Shown one piece after another: positions 16,057 to 25,504 of a stretch of DNA of 64,000 bases. The translations under genes were made by a program, and so were the position numbers. The notes beneath the pieces are model-generated. The model had not been told where the DNA came from. It was given only the letters and a program-made list of their open reading frames with translations, and made no database searches. Within the stretch, counting starts at the first letter, position 1; each line of letters opens with the position of its first letter. The stretch is from contig JBGANQ010000002.1 in the NCBI GenBank assembly GCA_044222245.1, forward strand, positions 1 through 64,000. Reading direction: 5' to 3'. Source of the stretch: CALFML01 sp044222245. GTDB lineage: Bacteria; Myxococcota_A; Polyangia; Palsa-1104; JAEUJZ01.

Positions 16057-19000
16057 TTATGGGGTGGTCTGCGGGCAGGCGGCGGCGGTGGCGCCGGGGA
16101 GGCAGCGGCTCTGGACAATCTGGATGAAGCGGAGCAGGCCGCGCTGCTCGTCGATGAGGAACTTGCCGGTGTTGGCCAGCACCGCCTGGTAGTCCGCGGC
16201 CGTGTAGTCGCCGGCGAGGCCGGGCTGGGCGCGGTTCACCTCGGCGATGGCGTCGCTCAGGCGGAACATCGGGTGCACGCCGGTGGCGTCCAGCTGGTAG
16301 AGGCTGCGCAAGAGCCGCACCAGCACCTGCTTGGGCGCCGCGACCTGGCTGCTCGCCTGCTCCAGCTCGCGGCCGCGCCGCATAAGGGTCACCCCGCCGA
16401 GCACCGGCCCCTTCTGCGGGTCGATGACGCTGCTCAGGCCGCGGCCGACCGCCACCAGGTCCGGATCATCAAGGAGCAGCTGCACCGCGTCCACCGCCGC
16501 GACCTGCAGCGCCGCGCGCGCCCCCGGGTTCTCTGCCGACAGGGTCTGCCGCAGGAGCAGGTAGGTCTGCGCCCGCGCCGCGGCGTTGTCATCGAGCTTG
16601 GCCCCGAGGTCAAACAGCCCGGTGGCCAGCGGACCGGTGAGCGCGTCGGTGAGATCCGAGTTCAGCTGCGCCGTCCACCCCGCGAGGTCGCTGCCGTGGG
16701 CGGTGACGCGGCCCTTGGCGAAGTCGAGCAGGATCTGCGCCAGCGGCCGCAGCCGGGGGTTGTCGAACTGATACTTGGTGCCCATCCCGGCGGGGGTCCC
16801 CTTGACCTTGAGCAGCAGGTCAATCACGTCGCTGATGGCGCGATCCCAGCGGTCCTTGGCGGCCTGGTTCTCAGGCCGGCCGAGCAGCGCCTTTTTCTTC
16901 TTCAGCGCATCGGCGAGAAGGTAGAACGGCGTCACCGCGCCGGCCGGCTTGCCGTCGTTGCGCAGCGCCACCGTGGTGCCATCGCGGTAGCGCAGGCCGC
17001 CCGGCGGAGCGAGCGCCGGATCGAACACATAGCGCCCCAGGCGAATCAGCACCGGCAGCGCCCGCGGGCTGCCGACCTTGCCGTCGGTGGTCAGCGACAA
17101 TAGGATCGGCGCCAGGTCGCCCGTGGCGAGCAGCAGATCGCCGCCGAGGATCTTGGTGAGCAGCGGCTCATAGCTGACCGCGCCGTCGGCCATCGCCATC
17201 GCCCCGTAGCTGTCGGCGAAGCTGCGGCCATAGTTCTGCGACCGCGCAGAGGGATAGTGCTGGTGCAGCACGGTCAGCGCGTCGATGAGCAGCTGCGTCG
17301 CGTTCTGCGACTTGACGCACACTCCGAAGCCGTCGCGCTGCACGCACTCTGCATGCTTGGCGAACGCATCGACCAGCGGCCGCATCGCGCCGTAGAAGTT
17401 GTCGTTGGGGTAGGGGTTGGCCGTCCCATCGGGCAGCTTGGCGGGGGCGCGCGCGGCCTCTAGCGCGAACAGGATGCCGTTGTGCTCATCGACGAACAGG
17501 CGGTCTTGGCCGTTGGCGTCCTTGAACTTGCGCCCGTCGGGGTCAACGAGGTCGACGCACGGCGTACTGTCCGGGTTGTAGCAGAGCGAGCCGTCGCCGT
17601 TTTTGATGTGGTTGAGCAGCAGGTCCGCCGGCTGGGTCGGGGTGAACTCGGGGCGCTGCTTGGTCTGCGGGTTCCACAGGTCGATGAACAGGGCGCGGGC
17701 GGCGGCGGCGGGCTCGGGGTAGCGGCCAAAGCCGACCACCCCGAGCAGCCCGGCGAGCACATCGTCGCCGCGCTTGCCGTCGAGGATGTTGGTGGTCAGG
17801 GCGTTGCAGCGGCGGGTCTGGTTGGGCTTGTCGCGGCACGGCCCGGTACCGGCGGCGCAGCGGCAGTCGTTGCCGTTTTTGACCGCCTCCAGGAAGCTCG
17901 CCGACTGCTTGGCGGCGGTCGCCGGGTCGCTGCGCAGGGCCGGGCTGGCGATCGACAGGAGGAAGAACTGACCGACGCTGTCGACGCGGAACATGTCGCA
18001 GGCCTCATCAAAGAGCACCAGCCCCCCGAACACCGAGGCGTTGCGACCGTTGCAGAACACCGTCTTGCCGTTGGTGTCGGCGATGAGGTGCATGAGCCGC
18101 TGCACCGCCGAGCGGTTGTTCTGCGGATCGTCGGTCTTCAGGTTGCGCCAGTCGAGCGTGGCGTCGGCATCGGGAGCCGTCCGGTTTGGTCGGTTGCCGA
18201 AGCTGCCGATCACCGCGCCCGGCGCCTGCGGGTCGATGCCGTTGAGAAACTCGTCGCTGGTGCTCGGCTGGCGCATGAAGAAGTAGCCGCGCTCGTCGGC
18301 CAGCTGGGCCATGATCGGGCCGAGGTTCTTGGCGTGCGGGTCCTGCAGCGCCGCCACCAGGTCCTCGGCGAGCTGGCCGTTATCGACCGCCAGCAGGCGC
18401 TGGATGATCGGCGCCAGATCGTCGAACAGCGTCGACTGCTCGGGCAGCTTGGCGGCGGCGTAGGCGGGCTTTTTCGCCTCGTCAGCGGCATCGAGCAGCG
18501 CCTTGAGGGCGCGCGCCAGCGGGCTCTCGTTGGGGTCGCTGCCGAGCAGGGTCTTTAAGCTGTCCAGGCCCGCCAGCAGATCCTGCTCGGGCGGGGTGCC
18601 GGCGCTGCCGAAGCGCAAAAGCTGCGTCCCGCCGTACGCCAGCTCGAGCAGCACCGAGTCGTTGCGGTCAAAGCCGGCGTAGCTCAGGGTCTCGCCGTCC
18701 TTGGTCTTTTGCAGCATCGTGCGCGCTCCGGCGAGTAGCGACGCCCCGCGGGCCAGGCCGAGCAGCATGTCGCGCGGCGCGCCGCCGGCGGTGGCCGGCG
18801 AGTCATCGGCGAGGCGCGGGGCCTCGACGAGCAGCGCCGCCAGCAGCGAGCCGTCGAGATCGAGGTAGCGGTACAGCGGCTTGCCATCGGTGCGCAGCGC
18901 TCGTCCCAGCGCATCGCGCGACCCGCTGGCCTTGACGCCGACCTCGGGCAGCGGCGCGACGTAGGGCAGCGCGCGGCCGGCCGCGTCCTGGAAGTAGCCG

Positions 19001-19881
19001 GCGGCGTTGGCGACCGCCAGGCCGGTGCTCGGATCTTTGACGTAGGGCGCCACCACCTCGTCGAGCAGCGGCAGCCCGCGGGGGTCGCGCAGGGCGATAA
19101 GAAGGCTCTGCCCGGTCTTGAGCTCGGGGCGGGTGGCGGTCAGAAGGTCGCGCAGCAGCGCGGCGCTGCGCTCGGGGCTGGTCGGCGTATCGGTGCTGCG
19201 CTCAAGGTGGCGCAGCTCGAACGCGGTGGCGGTGAGCAGGGCCTGGAAGTCGGGCGCCGCGACGCCCCCCTGGTCGAGCAGCGGCAGGGCGACGCCGACG
19301 AAGTCGTCGAGCGAAGGCACGGCGGCGAGCGCCCGCAAAAGCCCGCCGTTGGTCTGCGGCGGCCGCACCCCGCCCAGGTGGCTCAGCTTGGCGAGGCCGG
19401 CCATGGCGCCGCTGTCCGCCGCCAGCAGCTGCAGGCTCTGGCCGGTGTGCTGCAGCAGCGTGCCCAGGGTGCCGTCGTCCTGCAGCGGCTGCAGGGCGAG
19501 CAGATAGGTGTTGAGCGGCTCCTGCAGCGGCACCGGCACCCCGGTGTCGACCCCGGCGATGATGTTCGCGCGCTCTTGGAACAGCGCCTTGATCACCGGC
19601 GAGGCGTCGGGCGGCGCGGTCTGCCCGCTGCACAGCCCGAAGGCCTTGGCACCGCTTACATCGACCGACTGCCCGGCTGCAAGCTCGGCCGAGTAGGTCA
19701 CCCGCTGGCAGGCCTCGCGGAACACGATGGCGCCGAAGGTAGAGCTGCTGGCCGGCGTGCGCTCGCCGAGGTCGGTCTCGCAGGCGGGGCCGAGCGCGGC
19801 AAAGAGCCCCAGAAATCCCACCACAGACGAGGCACTACGGCGCACAGCTGCATACGGAGCACGACGCAAAAGACGAGTCAT
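16057..19881 (-). CDS. Very large exported protein, probably lipoprotein, unknown function
   Basis: 1274 residues. The N-terminal signal ends in a lipobox-like GPAC (about residue 34). The mature protein is largely helical, with many Leu/Ala-rich hairpins and a central Cys cluster (CRCAAGTGPCRDKPNQTRRC). No enzymatic motif or repeat family is recognised. The whole frame shows strong GC3 coding bias, so it is a real gene. It probably belongs to a lineage-specific group of outer-membrane-associated proteins. Confidence 0.7.
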   Translation of the reverse strand: MTRLLRRAPYAAVRRSASSVVGFLGLFAALGPACETDLGERTPASSSTFGAIVFREACQRVTYSAELAAGQSVDVSGAKAFGLCSGQTAPPDASPVIKALFQERANIIAGVDTGVPVPLQEPLNTYLLALQPLQDDGTLGTLLQHTGQSLQLLAADSGAMAGLAKLSHLGGVRPPQTNGGLLRALAAVPSLDDFVGVALPLLDQGGVAAPDFQALLTATAFELRHLERSTDTPTSPERSAALLRDLLTATRPELKTGQSLLIALRDPRGLPLLDEVVAPYVKDPSTGLAVANAAGYFQDAAGRALPYVAPLPEVGVKASGSRDALGRALRTDGKPLYRYLDLDGSLLAALLVEAPRLADDSPATAGGAPRDMLLGLARGASLLAGARTMLQKTKDGETLSYAGFDRNDSVLLELAYGGTQLLRFGSAGTPPEQDLLAGLDSLKTLLGSDPNESPLARALKALLDAADEAKKPAYAAAKLPEQSTLFDDLAPIIQRLLAVDNGQLAEDLVAALQDPHAKNLGPIMAQLADERGYFFMRQPSTSDEFLNGIDPQAPGAVIGSFGNRPNRTAPDADATLDWRNLKTDDPQNNRSAVQRLMHLIADTNGKTVFCNGRNASVFGGLVLFDEACDMFRVDSVGQFFLLSIASPALRSDPATAAKQSASFLEAVKNGNDCRCAAGTGPCRDKPNQTRRCNALTTNILDGKRGDDVLAGLLGVVGFGRYPEPAAAARALFIDLWNPQTKQRPEFTPTQPADLLLNHIKNGDGSLCYNPDSTPCVDLVDPDGRKFKDANGQDRLFVDEHNGILFALEAARAPAKLPDGTANPYPNDNFYGAMRPLVDAFAKHAECVQRDGFGVCVKSQNATQLLIDALTVLHQHYPSARSQNYGRSFADSYGAMAMADGAVSYEPLLTKILGGDLLLATGDLAPILLSLTTDGKVGSPRALPVLIRLGRYVFDPALAPPGGLRYRDGTTVALRNDGKPAGAVTPFYLLADALKKKKALLGRPENQAAKDRWDRAISDVIDLLLKVKGTPAGMGTKYQFDNPRLRPLAQILLDFAKGRVTAHGSDLAGWTAQLNSDLTDALTGPLATGLFDLGAKLDDNAAARAQTYLLLRQTLSAENPGARAALQVAAVDAVQLLLDDPDLVAVGRGLSSVIDPQKGPVLGGVTLMRRGRELEQASSQVAAPKQVLVRLLRSLYQLDATGVHPMFRLSDAIAEVNRAQPGLAGDYTAADYQAVLANTGKFLIDEQRGLLRFIQIVQSRCLPGATAAACPQTTP

Positions 19882-20117
19882 GCTTAAGGCTACTTGCCAG
19901 GCGGCCGCACTTCAAGCCTCTCGCAAGCGCGGCCGGCAAAACCCGGGTTCGCCGACGCGGGCGCAAAATGGCCCGATCGCTCGGCTAAAAGCCGCGGCCG
20001 CCGGCGCGCCGAGGCCGCGGACTCGTCGCATACTGATTGGCTTCCGCTACGCAGCCCTCTACTATGGGTGGATCCGCTGGCCCCTGACACGAACCATTTA
20101 ACTGAAGAAGAGCCTCT

Positions 20118-21200
20118 ATGCAGCTCACGATCCAGACCACGGCGAACCGCAAGAAGAAGCCCCAGGATGACTCGCTGAACTTCGGCAAGTACTTCACGGA
20201 CCACATGTTCCAGATGAACTACGACCCGCAGCGTGGCTGGCATGATCCCCGGATCGGACCTTACGAGGCGCTGTCTCTGGACCCCGCGGCGGCGGTGCTG
20301 CACTACGGCCAGGCCCTGTTCGAGGGGCTCAAGGCCTACCGCGGCAAGGACAATCAGGTGAGCCTGTTTCGCGTCGAGCGCCACGCCGAGCGCTTCGCCA
20401 AGAGCGCCCAGCGGCTGTGCGTGCCGCCGGTCCCCGTCGAGCAGACGATTGCCGCCCTCCGCGCCTTTGTGCGCGTCGAGAAGGACTGGGTCCCAAGCTC
20501 GCCCGGCACGGCGCTGTACCTGCGGCCGGCGATCATCGGCACCGAGGCGTTTCTCGGCGTGCGTGCGGCCACCCGCTACACCTTTTTCATCATCGCCTCA
20601 CCAGTGGGCGCCTACTACTCGGGCGGCATCAAGCCGCTGCGGCTGTGGGTCGAGCAGGAGCACATCCGCGCCGCGCGCGGCGGCCTGGGCGCCGCCAAGA
20701 CCGGGGCCAACTACGTAGCGAGCCTGCTCGCCTTCGAGCAGGCCAAGGGGCGCGGCTACGATCAGGTGCTGTGGCTCGACGCCGAGCACCGCAAGTACCT
20801 GGAAGAGGTGGGAACGATGAACGCCTGCGTCGTCATCGATGGGGAGCTTATCACCCCACCGCTCGAAGGGAGCATCCTGGCCGGTGTGACCCGCGAGTGC
20901 GTGCTGGCCCTGGCCCGCGGCTGGGGCATCCCCACCAGCGAGCGCAAGCTGGGCCTTGACGAGGTGCTGGCGGCGGCGCAGCGCGGGACCCTGCAGGAGA
21001 TCTTCGGCTGCGGCACCGCGGCGGTGATCTCGCCGGTGGGCGAGCTCGGCTACCGCGACGCCCAGGGCGAGCAGCACGTCGTCATCAACAACCGCCAGAT
21101 GGGACCGCTGGCCACGCGACTCTACAAAGAAATCACCGGCATCCAGTTTGGGACCATGAAGGACCCCTACAGCTGGCTTACCGCGGTCGAAGAGGGCTAG
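20118..21200 (+). CDS. ilvE: Branched-chain amino-acid aminotransferase
   Basis: 360 residues, the length of the larger bacterial/mitochondrial-type BCAT. It carries out the last step of Leu/Ile/Val synthesis with 2-oxoglutarate and PLP. Visible motifs are LHYGQALFEGLKAYRG, the PLP-lysine region GAAKTGANYVASLLAFEQA, LEEVGTMNACVVI and the C-terminal EIFGCGTAAVISPVG. The ATG at 20118 fits the family start. It is the last chromosomal gene before the integrated element, whose left repeat begins about 165 bp downstream. Confidence 0.95.
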   Translation: MQLTIQTTANRKKKPQDDSLNFGKYFTDHMFQMNYDPQRGWHDPRIGPYEALSLDPAAAVLHYGQALFEGLKAYRGKDNQVSLFRVERHAERFAKSAQRLCVPPVPVEQTIAALRAFVRVEKDWVPSSPGTALYLRPAIIGTEAFLGVRAATRYTFFIIASPVGAYYSGGIKPLRLWVEQEHIRAARGGLGAAKTGANYVASLLAFEQAKGRGYDQVLWLDAEHRKYLEEVGTMNACVVIDGELITPPLEGSILAGVTRECVLALARGWGIPTSERKLGLDEVLAAAQRGTLQEIFGCGTAAVISPVGELGYRDAQGEQHVVINNRQMGPLATRLYKEITGIQFGTMKDPYSWLTAVEEG

Positions 21201-21365
21201 CGCCCAGCGCGCCCCTGCCCAGCCCGAGAAGCCGCGCCTCGTCCCTGACGGCTTCTCGACCACACAAGCGCATTACCGTCGAGTTTCCGGTCTTAGGGTC
21301 TTTAGGGCTTGGGGGGGAACAGCCAGAGCTTCGCAGAGCGGGGAAAAGTTCGCGGCGGGAAAAAC

Positions 21366-21418
21366 TGCGGTGGGGTGAGTGAAGGGGCTCGAACCCTCGA
21401 CCATCGGATCCACAGTCC
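21366..21418. repeat. Left attachment repeat (partial tRNA-His copy)
   Basis: 53 bp identical to 58584-58636. It is the 3' half of the tRNA-His gene from the anticodon region through CCA plus five bases. The 5' half of the tRNA is absent here, so this copy is not a tRNA gene. It marks the left end of the element. Confidence 0.95.
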
Positions 21419-21814
21419 AGGCTGCCTGCGCGAAACAATTCTGAAGCTCGCCGAGCGAGGATGACGCGGGTTCAGCCCGGCAGCGAGGGTGGCGCCGAGT
21501 ACCCGCCGTGAAGCGAGCCCAGAGTCGGCAGAGCCGCTTCCGATTTTCCGCGTCCCTGGAGTCTACCTACTTCTGGAGCGCGCCCTCTCGAAGCCTGGCC
21601 AAGGACTAGGACCGCCGCTTCGATGTAGCTACCGCCTGGCGCTAGCTCCCCGAGGCGCGTGTCTCGCTCCGTCTGCCTTCGGGCTCAAGGAGCTGCGCAA
21701 TGTGTCCCGAGCTGGACGGGCGGAAACAATTCGCAGCAGCAAACTTCGAGGTTGAGAAGCTTTCCTCAAGATCCTAGGTTGACAACTCGTATTCTTGAGA
21801 TTACAAGTAGTTAC
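21419..21814. other. Element left end, no supported gene
   Basis: About 400 bp between the left repeat and the PadR gene. Short open frames here have no ribosome-binding site or family resemblance. The last 60 bp are AT-richer (CAAGATCCTAGGTTGACAACTC) and probably hold the PadR promoter: TTGACA at 21778-21783 fits a -35 box. Confidence 0.4.
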
Positions 21815-22132
21815 ATGTCGTCACCGGTGACAGTCCAGGGGGCACTTCTGCAGGCACTGGTCAGGGGCCAGAGCTACGGCCTGGAACTCATTGAGCGCGT
21901 AGAGAAGCAGAGCAATGGGCAAATTCGCCTGCATCAAGGTTCGGTATATCCGGCCCTCCGCGCACTTGAAGAAGAAGGTCTTCTAGAGAGTTTCGAAGCG
22001 GACGCAACTCCGGAACGCGGTGGCCGTCCACGCAGGTACTACAAGCTAACAGGTTTGGGTGCCAAGGCTGCTCAAGAAAATTTACAGATCGTGCAAGATA
22101 TATTCGGTTTGGAGCGAGCCTATGCAAAGTAA
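21815..22132 (+). CDS. PadR-family transcriptional regulator
   Basis: 105 residues. The winged-helix fold of PadR proteins is plain: VQGALLQALVRGQSYGLELIERVE, then HQGSVYPALRALEEEGLLES (the Y-P-A-L-x-x-L-E-x-x-G-L signature), then RPRRYYKLTGLGAKAAQ. It should bind an operator and respond to small molecules or envelope stress. The ATG at 21815 gives the family N-terminus. It overlaps the next gene by 11 nt, and the pair is more AT-rich than the rest of the element, suggesting separate acquisition. Confidence 0.85.
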   Translation: MSSPVTVQGALLQALVRGQSYGLELIERVEKQSNGQIRLHQGSVYPALRALEEEGLLESFEADATPERGGRPRRYYKLTGLGAKAAQENLQIVQDIFGLERAYAK

Positions 22133-22637
22133 GCGCCGCTCTAAGGGACCAGTCATAGTCGATCGAAATCGTGTGAGTAGTTTCAGTCAATCTAGCATCC
22201 GGATCGGCAATACAACTTCTGGCATTGATGTTCTAATGCAGAAACTCCGAGATCCGCTGCATTCAAGGAAGTTTATTGGAGCGAGTATGACTGTCGGTGA
22301 CCACTTGAAAGGACTGACGTGGAATCAGCTATTGCGGGACCCTGAAATCATAAATATTCTACATGGACACAATGTTGTACTTAATGAATTATTGAAAATT
22401 TCAATCGCTAACGCTGGTGTGCAAATTTTTAATATTGTTGGCAGGTTCGTACCCTCTCGCATTGACGGTGAAGATGTTGGTGATGCAATACAAAAACTCA
22501 AAAAAGCAATAAATAATAAGGAGAAATTTAGGCATATAGTTAGAATAATTTCAGTGAGTATGTTTTGGATATTCATTAACACTCTTCGTTTCGTGATTCA
22601 AAAACTAATAGAAAAAATATTCAAGTATACCAAGTAA
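22122..22637 (+). CDS. PadR-coupled membrane protein, unknown function
   Basis: 171 residues; the ATG lies inside the end of the PadR gene (TATGCAAAGTAA), so translation is coupled. The C-terminal 35 residues hold a membrane segment (about 137-160, IVRIISVSMFWIFINTLRFVI) with a basic tail. The region is strikingly AT-rich for this genome. No family recognised; it may be the regulated target or effector of the PadR protein. Confidence 0.65.
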   Translation: MQSKRRSKGPVIVDRNRVSSFSQSSIRIGNTTSGIDVLMQKLRDPLHSRKFIGASMTVGDHLKGLTWNQLLRDPEIINILHGHNVVLNELLKISIANAGVQIFNIVGRFVPSRIDGEDVGDAIQKLKKAINNKEKFRHIVRIISVSMFWIFINTLRFVIQKLIEKIFKYTK

Positions 22638-22654
22638 AGATTTGGCATGAAAAC

Positions 22655-22692
22655 GCATGAACCTTCGCTGTTTGCCCAGCGAAGGTTCATGC
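22655..22692. terminator. 16-bp perfect hairpin after the PadR cassette
   Basis: The arms 22655-22670 (begins GCATGAACC) and 22677-22692 are exact reverse complements with a 6-nt loop. It lies 18 nt after the stop of the membrane-protein gene. There is no U-run after it on the plus strand, so it may act as an mRNA 3' stabiliser rather than a strict intrinsic terminator. Confidence 0.6.
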
Positions 22693-22819
22693 TACCGGTC
22701 TAACCGGCTGCAAACTGTGCTGCCAAAGGCCGCATAGCTCGCCCTTCCGCTGCATTGTGGGGCCATGGCTGCAGGTTTGCAATACCCGATTGTGTCGCTG
22801 ACACAGAGAGGAATGTTGC

Positions 22820-23044
22820 ATGTCGTTGCTATCGGTCGACCCGCTAAATCTCTTAACTCAGAAGAACTCACGCCAAGGCCGCCGACCTTCCTTATGGAAG
22901 GCGATCACTCGGTGTCTGAAATCCCGATGGACGCCGATGGCAGTGTTCTTGCTGATCGAAGTGCTGCGCCGCTTATGTCAGTCTCGGGCGCCGACTTGGG
23001 CCGATTGGCTCGGCCAGCTCTCCCAGTTTCTCGTGCACCAGTAG
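22820..23044 (+). CDS. Possible small protein, unknown
   Basis: 74 codons with an AGAGGAA ribosome-binding site about 9 nt before the ATG and moderate third-position GC bias. It holds a short hydrophobic stretch (PMAVFLLIEVLRRLC). No family recognised; it may be a remnant. An overlapping 97-codon frame from 22765 is a less likely alternative. Confidence 0.3.
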   Translation: MSLLSVDPLNLLTQKNSRQGRRPSLWKAITRCLKSRWTPMAVFLLIEVLRRLCQSRAPTWADWLGQLSQFLVHQ

Positions 23045-23169
23045 GCCTTAGGCTCTAGACCCGTGCCGGCAGCATCAGCGCTGACCGCCGCAGCTTCCGG
23101 CAGTCCGCGGCGGATTCTCATCAGCTGCGACGATGCTACTGGCGCACACCGCATTGGCAGGTTCGGTGT

Positions 23170-23664
23170 CTAACTGCCCGCACCGTAAATTACTACACCA
23201 AACCTGCCATCGGTCGACACAACCCCGACCGAGTGCGCCGAGTCAGGGACCAGCAACACATCGCCCGACGCTAGTCGCTTGATCGACCGCTCGCCGCCCG
23301 GATCAGCGAGCTGGCTGACCGCCTCCCGACGTACGCGCAGCCGCTCGGCCCACAGCCGCACCTGATATTCGGCCTCCAGCTCAAGCGCGCGGGCCTGCAA
23401 GAAGGGATCAATTTCCAAGGGCGGCCGGCCGATCCGCTGGCGCTCCAGCTGCGCCGCTTCGAGCAGCTCGGCGCATCGGAGCTGCGCGGGCGGGTCAGGC
23501 TCTTGGACCGACTCCCGGGCGCGCTTGCGGCGCATCAAGGCGGTGCGGCGATGGCGCTCGCAGCAATAGACCTGGCTCGGGCGGCCGGGGCGAAAGCTGC
23601 GGGCGCATTCAAGGCACCGGCGTCTACCGGTATCGGCCAGCGGGGTCTCGGGGGCGGTGGTCAC
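23170..23664 (-). CDS. Zinc-finger-like protein, unknown function
   Basis: 164 residues. An N-terminal putative zinc ribbon (CLECARSFRPGRPSQVYCC-ERH) is followed by a long charged helix and a C-terminal beta-rich domain (SGDVLLVPDSAHSVGVVS). It is transcribed away from the long plus-strand module and shares the intergenic space at 23665-23846. It could be a DNA-binding regulator of the module; this is inference. Confidence 0.6.
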   Translation of the reverse strand: MTTAPETPLADTGRRRCLECARSFRPGRPSQVYCCERHRRTALMRRKRARESVQEPDPPAQLRCAELLEAAQLERQRIGRPPLEIDPFLQARALELEAEYQVRLWAERLRVRREAVSQLADPGGERSIKRLASGDVLLVPDSAHSVGVVSTDGRFGVVIYGAGS

Positions 23665-23683
23665 GCGTTGCCTTTCTCGCGCG

Positions 23684-23700
23684 CGGTAACATATGTACCG
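23684..23700. promoter_or_regulatory. Inverted-repeat operator candidate
   Basis: CGGTA-acatatg-TACCG: 5-bp inverted arms around a palindromic CATATG core. It lies about 20 bp upstream of the minus-strand zinc-finger gene, in the space between it and the plus-strand module, a natural position for a regulator-binding site. Confidence 0.3.
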
Positions 23701-23846
23701 TTTTCAGCGCCTTCAGAAGGGGGAGGGGTTGAGTCACCGCTACTGCGCAGGGTGCCGGCTCGTAAAGGCGATGCCGGTCAAGCGGACCCGTCTACTGTCG
23801 GGATAGACCGGCAGTTGGAAATACGGGCTTGTCGCGCAGACCGGCA

Positions 23847-24710
23847 ATGGGCGAAGCCGGGCTCATGGATGGATTTGATGAGCCCGACTCGCCCGCCCGA
23901 GAACATTTTCTAGACGTCGGGGCGGCAACCGACGACCCGCTGCGGCAGGCTCGCGCCGAGAAAGTTCGAGCGGAGTATGAGAGCAGCACCGTAAGCGGCA
24001 TGAACCAGCTGCTCGTGCGGACCGTTACGCGACTGACCGCCGCGCATCAGGCGGAGCTTGCCGCGGTCAGCGAGCGCGCCAAGGCTCGCGAAGCGGAGCT
24101 GCTGGCGCGCGACGCCGAGCTGCACAAGCGGCTGGCGGAGCGCGAAGCGGAGCTGATCGCCCAAAACGAGCGACTGCACCAGCGCCTCAACGACTCGATC
24201 AATACCACCTCGCAAAGCTTCAGCGACCTGGCGGCGCTGCCGGCGATCGTCGCCGACCACGGCAAGCAGCTGCTGGAAGCCCAATCGGCGCACCTGGAGA
24301 AGATGCGCGAGCCGGTGCAGCCGCGGCCTTCGGGCTCGGAGACCGCTGGCGATGTGTTCAAGCACCTGTTTAGTCAGCTGCGCGAGGTCGCGGGCGATGT
24401 GTTCAGCAACAACCCGGAGCTGCGCAAGCGCGCGCAAAGGCTGCTTGGCGGTGCCATCGAGCGGGGCGAGGCGATGCTCGGGCCGGCTGCTACGGACGAC
24501 GGCGAACCCCCAGCCCAGCCAGAAGCCGGCTCGGACGAGGAGCGGATCGACACCATGCCGCTCAAGCAGGTCTTTGGCCTGTTTGAGGGCCTGCCCTCTG
24601 AGGTGATCAGCCAGTTCGCTGCTGAGCTGGGCCTCAAGGAACCGTTTGAAGCCAGCTGGCGGCAGATGCGGCAGCTGCTGGCGACGCATGGGCTGCGGAG
24701 CTCGAAGTGA
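23847..24710 (+). CDS. Coiled-coil protein, first gene of the long module
   Basis: 287 residues from ATG 23847 (a second ATG at 23865 is equally plausible; neither has a strong ribosome-binding site). A long heptad coiled coil spans about 55-120 (ELAAVSERAKAREAELLARD), followed by a linker, an acidic stretch and a small helical C-terminal domain. It overlaps the J-domain gene by 4 nt. It could be a scaffold or adaptor; no family recognised. Confidence 0.7.
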   Translation: MGEAGLMDGFDEPDSPAREHFLDVGAATDDPLRQARAEKVRAEYESSTVSGMNQLLVRTVTRLTAAHQAELAAVSERAKAREAELLARDAELHKRLAEREAELIAQNERLHQRLNDSINTTSQSFSDLAALPAIVADHGKQLLEAQSAHLEKMREPVQPRPSGSETAGDVFKHLFSQLREVAGDVFSNNPELRKRAQRLLGGAIERGEAMLGPAATDDGEPPAQPEAGSDEERIDTMPLKQVFGLFEGLPSEVISQFAAELGLKEPFEASWRQMRQLLATHGLRSSK

Positions 24711-25222
24711 GCCCCGCCGAAATCTTGGGTCTTCCCAAGGCTGCGCTGCCAGCGGAGCTGCGGCTGGCAGCGCTCAGAGAGCTGGGCCTAAACGCTTCGA
24801 GCTCGCCGGCTGCGATTCAGCGAGAGTACCGACGGCAAGCCCTGAACCTTCATCCCGATCGCGTTGCGCAAACCGTAGAGGTGCGCCAGCGCTGGGCGCG
24901 GCTGCAGGCGGCGATCGCCATCCTCCGGCCCCCGCCTGAGCAGCTGAGCCCCGAAGAGGAGAAGCGCTGGCGGGAAGCCGCCGACCTGGCCGAGCCGTTC
25001 GCCGCGGGAATCGTCGAGGAAGTAGGCGATCTGCTGAGCCGCGCCGCCGATCGCCTGCGCGCCCCGAAGGCGCCCCTGCCAGGCGCTCCCGAACCTCCAA
25101 GCCCCTCATTGCTCCGCACCGTTGCCGCAGATGCCGCTCAGGCTGCTGTGGCGTCGAGCCAGCGAGCCGTGATGGGCAAACTGAGCCAATTTTTCACGAG
25201 GCTGCGCAATGAAAAACCCTGA
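24707..25222 (+). CDS. J-domain (DnaJ-like) protein
   Basis: 171 residues from a GTG overlapping the previous stop (GTGA). Residues 25-65 form an abbreviated J-domain: helix II YRRQALNL followed by the HPD tripeptide at 49-51 and a third helix (RQRWARLQAAIAIL). The HPD motif stimulates DnaK-type ATPases, so it should recruit host Hsp70, for example to help assembly or replication. The C-half is Pro/Ala-rich plus helix. No zinc domain. Confidence 0.8.
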   Translation: MSPAEILGLPKAALPAELRLAALRELGLNASSSPAAIQREYRRQALNLHPDRVAQTVEVRQRWARLQAAIAILRPPPEQLSPEEEKRWREAADLAEPFAAGIVEEVGDLLSRAADRLRAPKAPLPGAPEPPSPSLLRTVAADAAQAAVASSQRAVMGKLSQFFTRLRNEKP

Positions 25223-25472
25223 GACCTCCACCGTTGAGCCCTTGATGTCCAAGCGCCCCTCAAAGAACGAGCAGCGCGTCTACCTCGACGAGGAGCTGGA
25301 CCGATTTCTCGAAGGCCTGCAGCAGGCCAAGGGCTTTAAGTACCGCTCCGAGGCCCTGCGCTACTGCATATCCCAGGAGAGGGCCCGCGCCCGCCGCCGT
25401 GCGGCCGAGCAGATCAGCCGGCAGCTTCGAGACCGGTCACCCATGGACCGGCAGTCGACCGGCACGGGATAG
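25209..25472 (+). CDS. Ribbon-helix-helix-like small protein
   Basis: 87 residues, overlapping the J-domain gene by 14 nt. RVYLDEELDRFLEGLQQAKGFKYRSEALRYCI has the strand-helix-turn-helix spacing of Arc/MetJ/CopG-type DNA-binding proteins. It would bind as a dimer to an operator and could autoregulate the module. The C-terminus is basic. Confidence 0.55.
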   Translation: MKNPETSTVEPLMSKRPSKNEQRVYLDEELDRFLEGLQQAKGFKYRSEALRYCISQERARARRRAAEQISRQLRDRSPMDRQSTGTG

Positions 25473-25504
25473 GCAGGCCAGGTGCCCCGGACCTAAATGG
25501 GGGC

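Noticed and set aside
21366..21418. Second tRNA-His gene
   Set aside because: Only the 3' half is present; acceptor 5' strand and D-arm are missing, so it is an attachment-site remnant.
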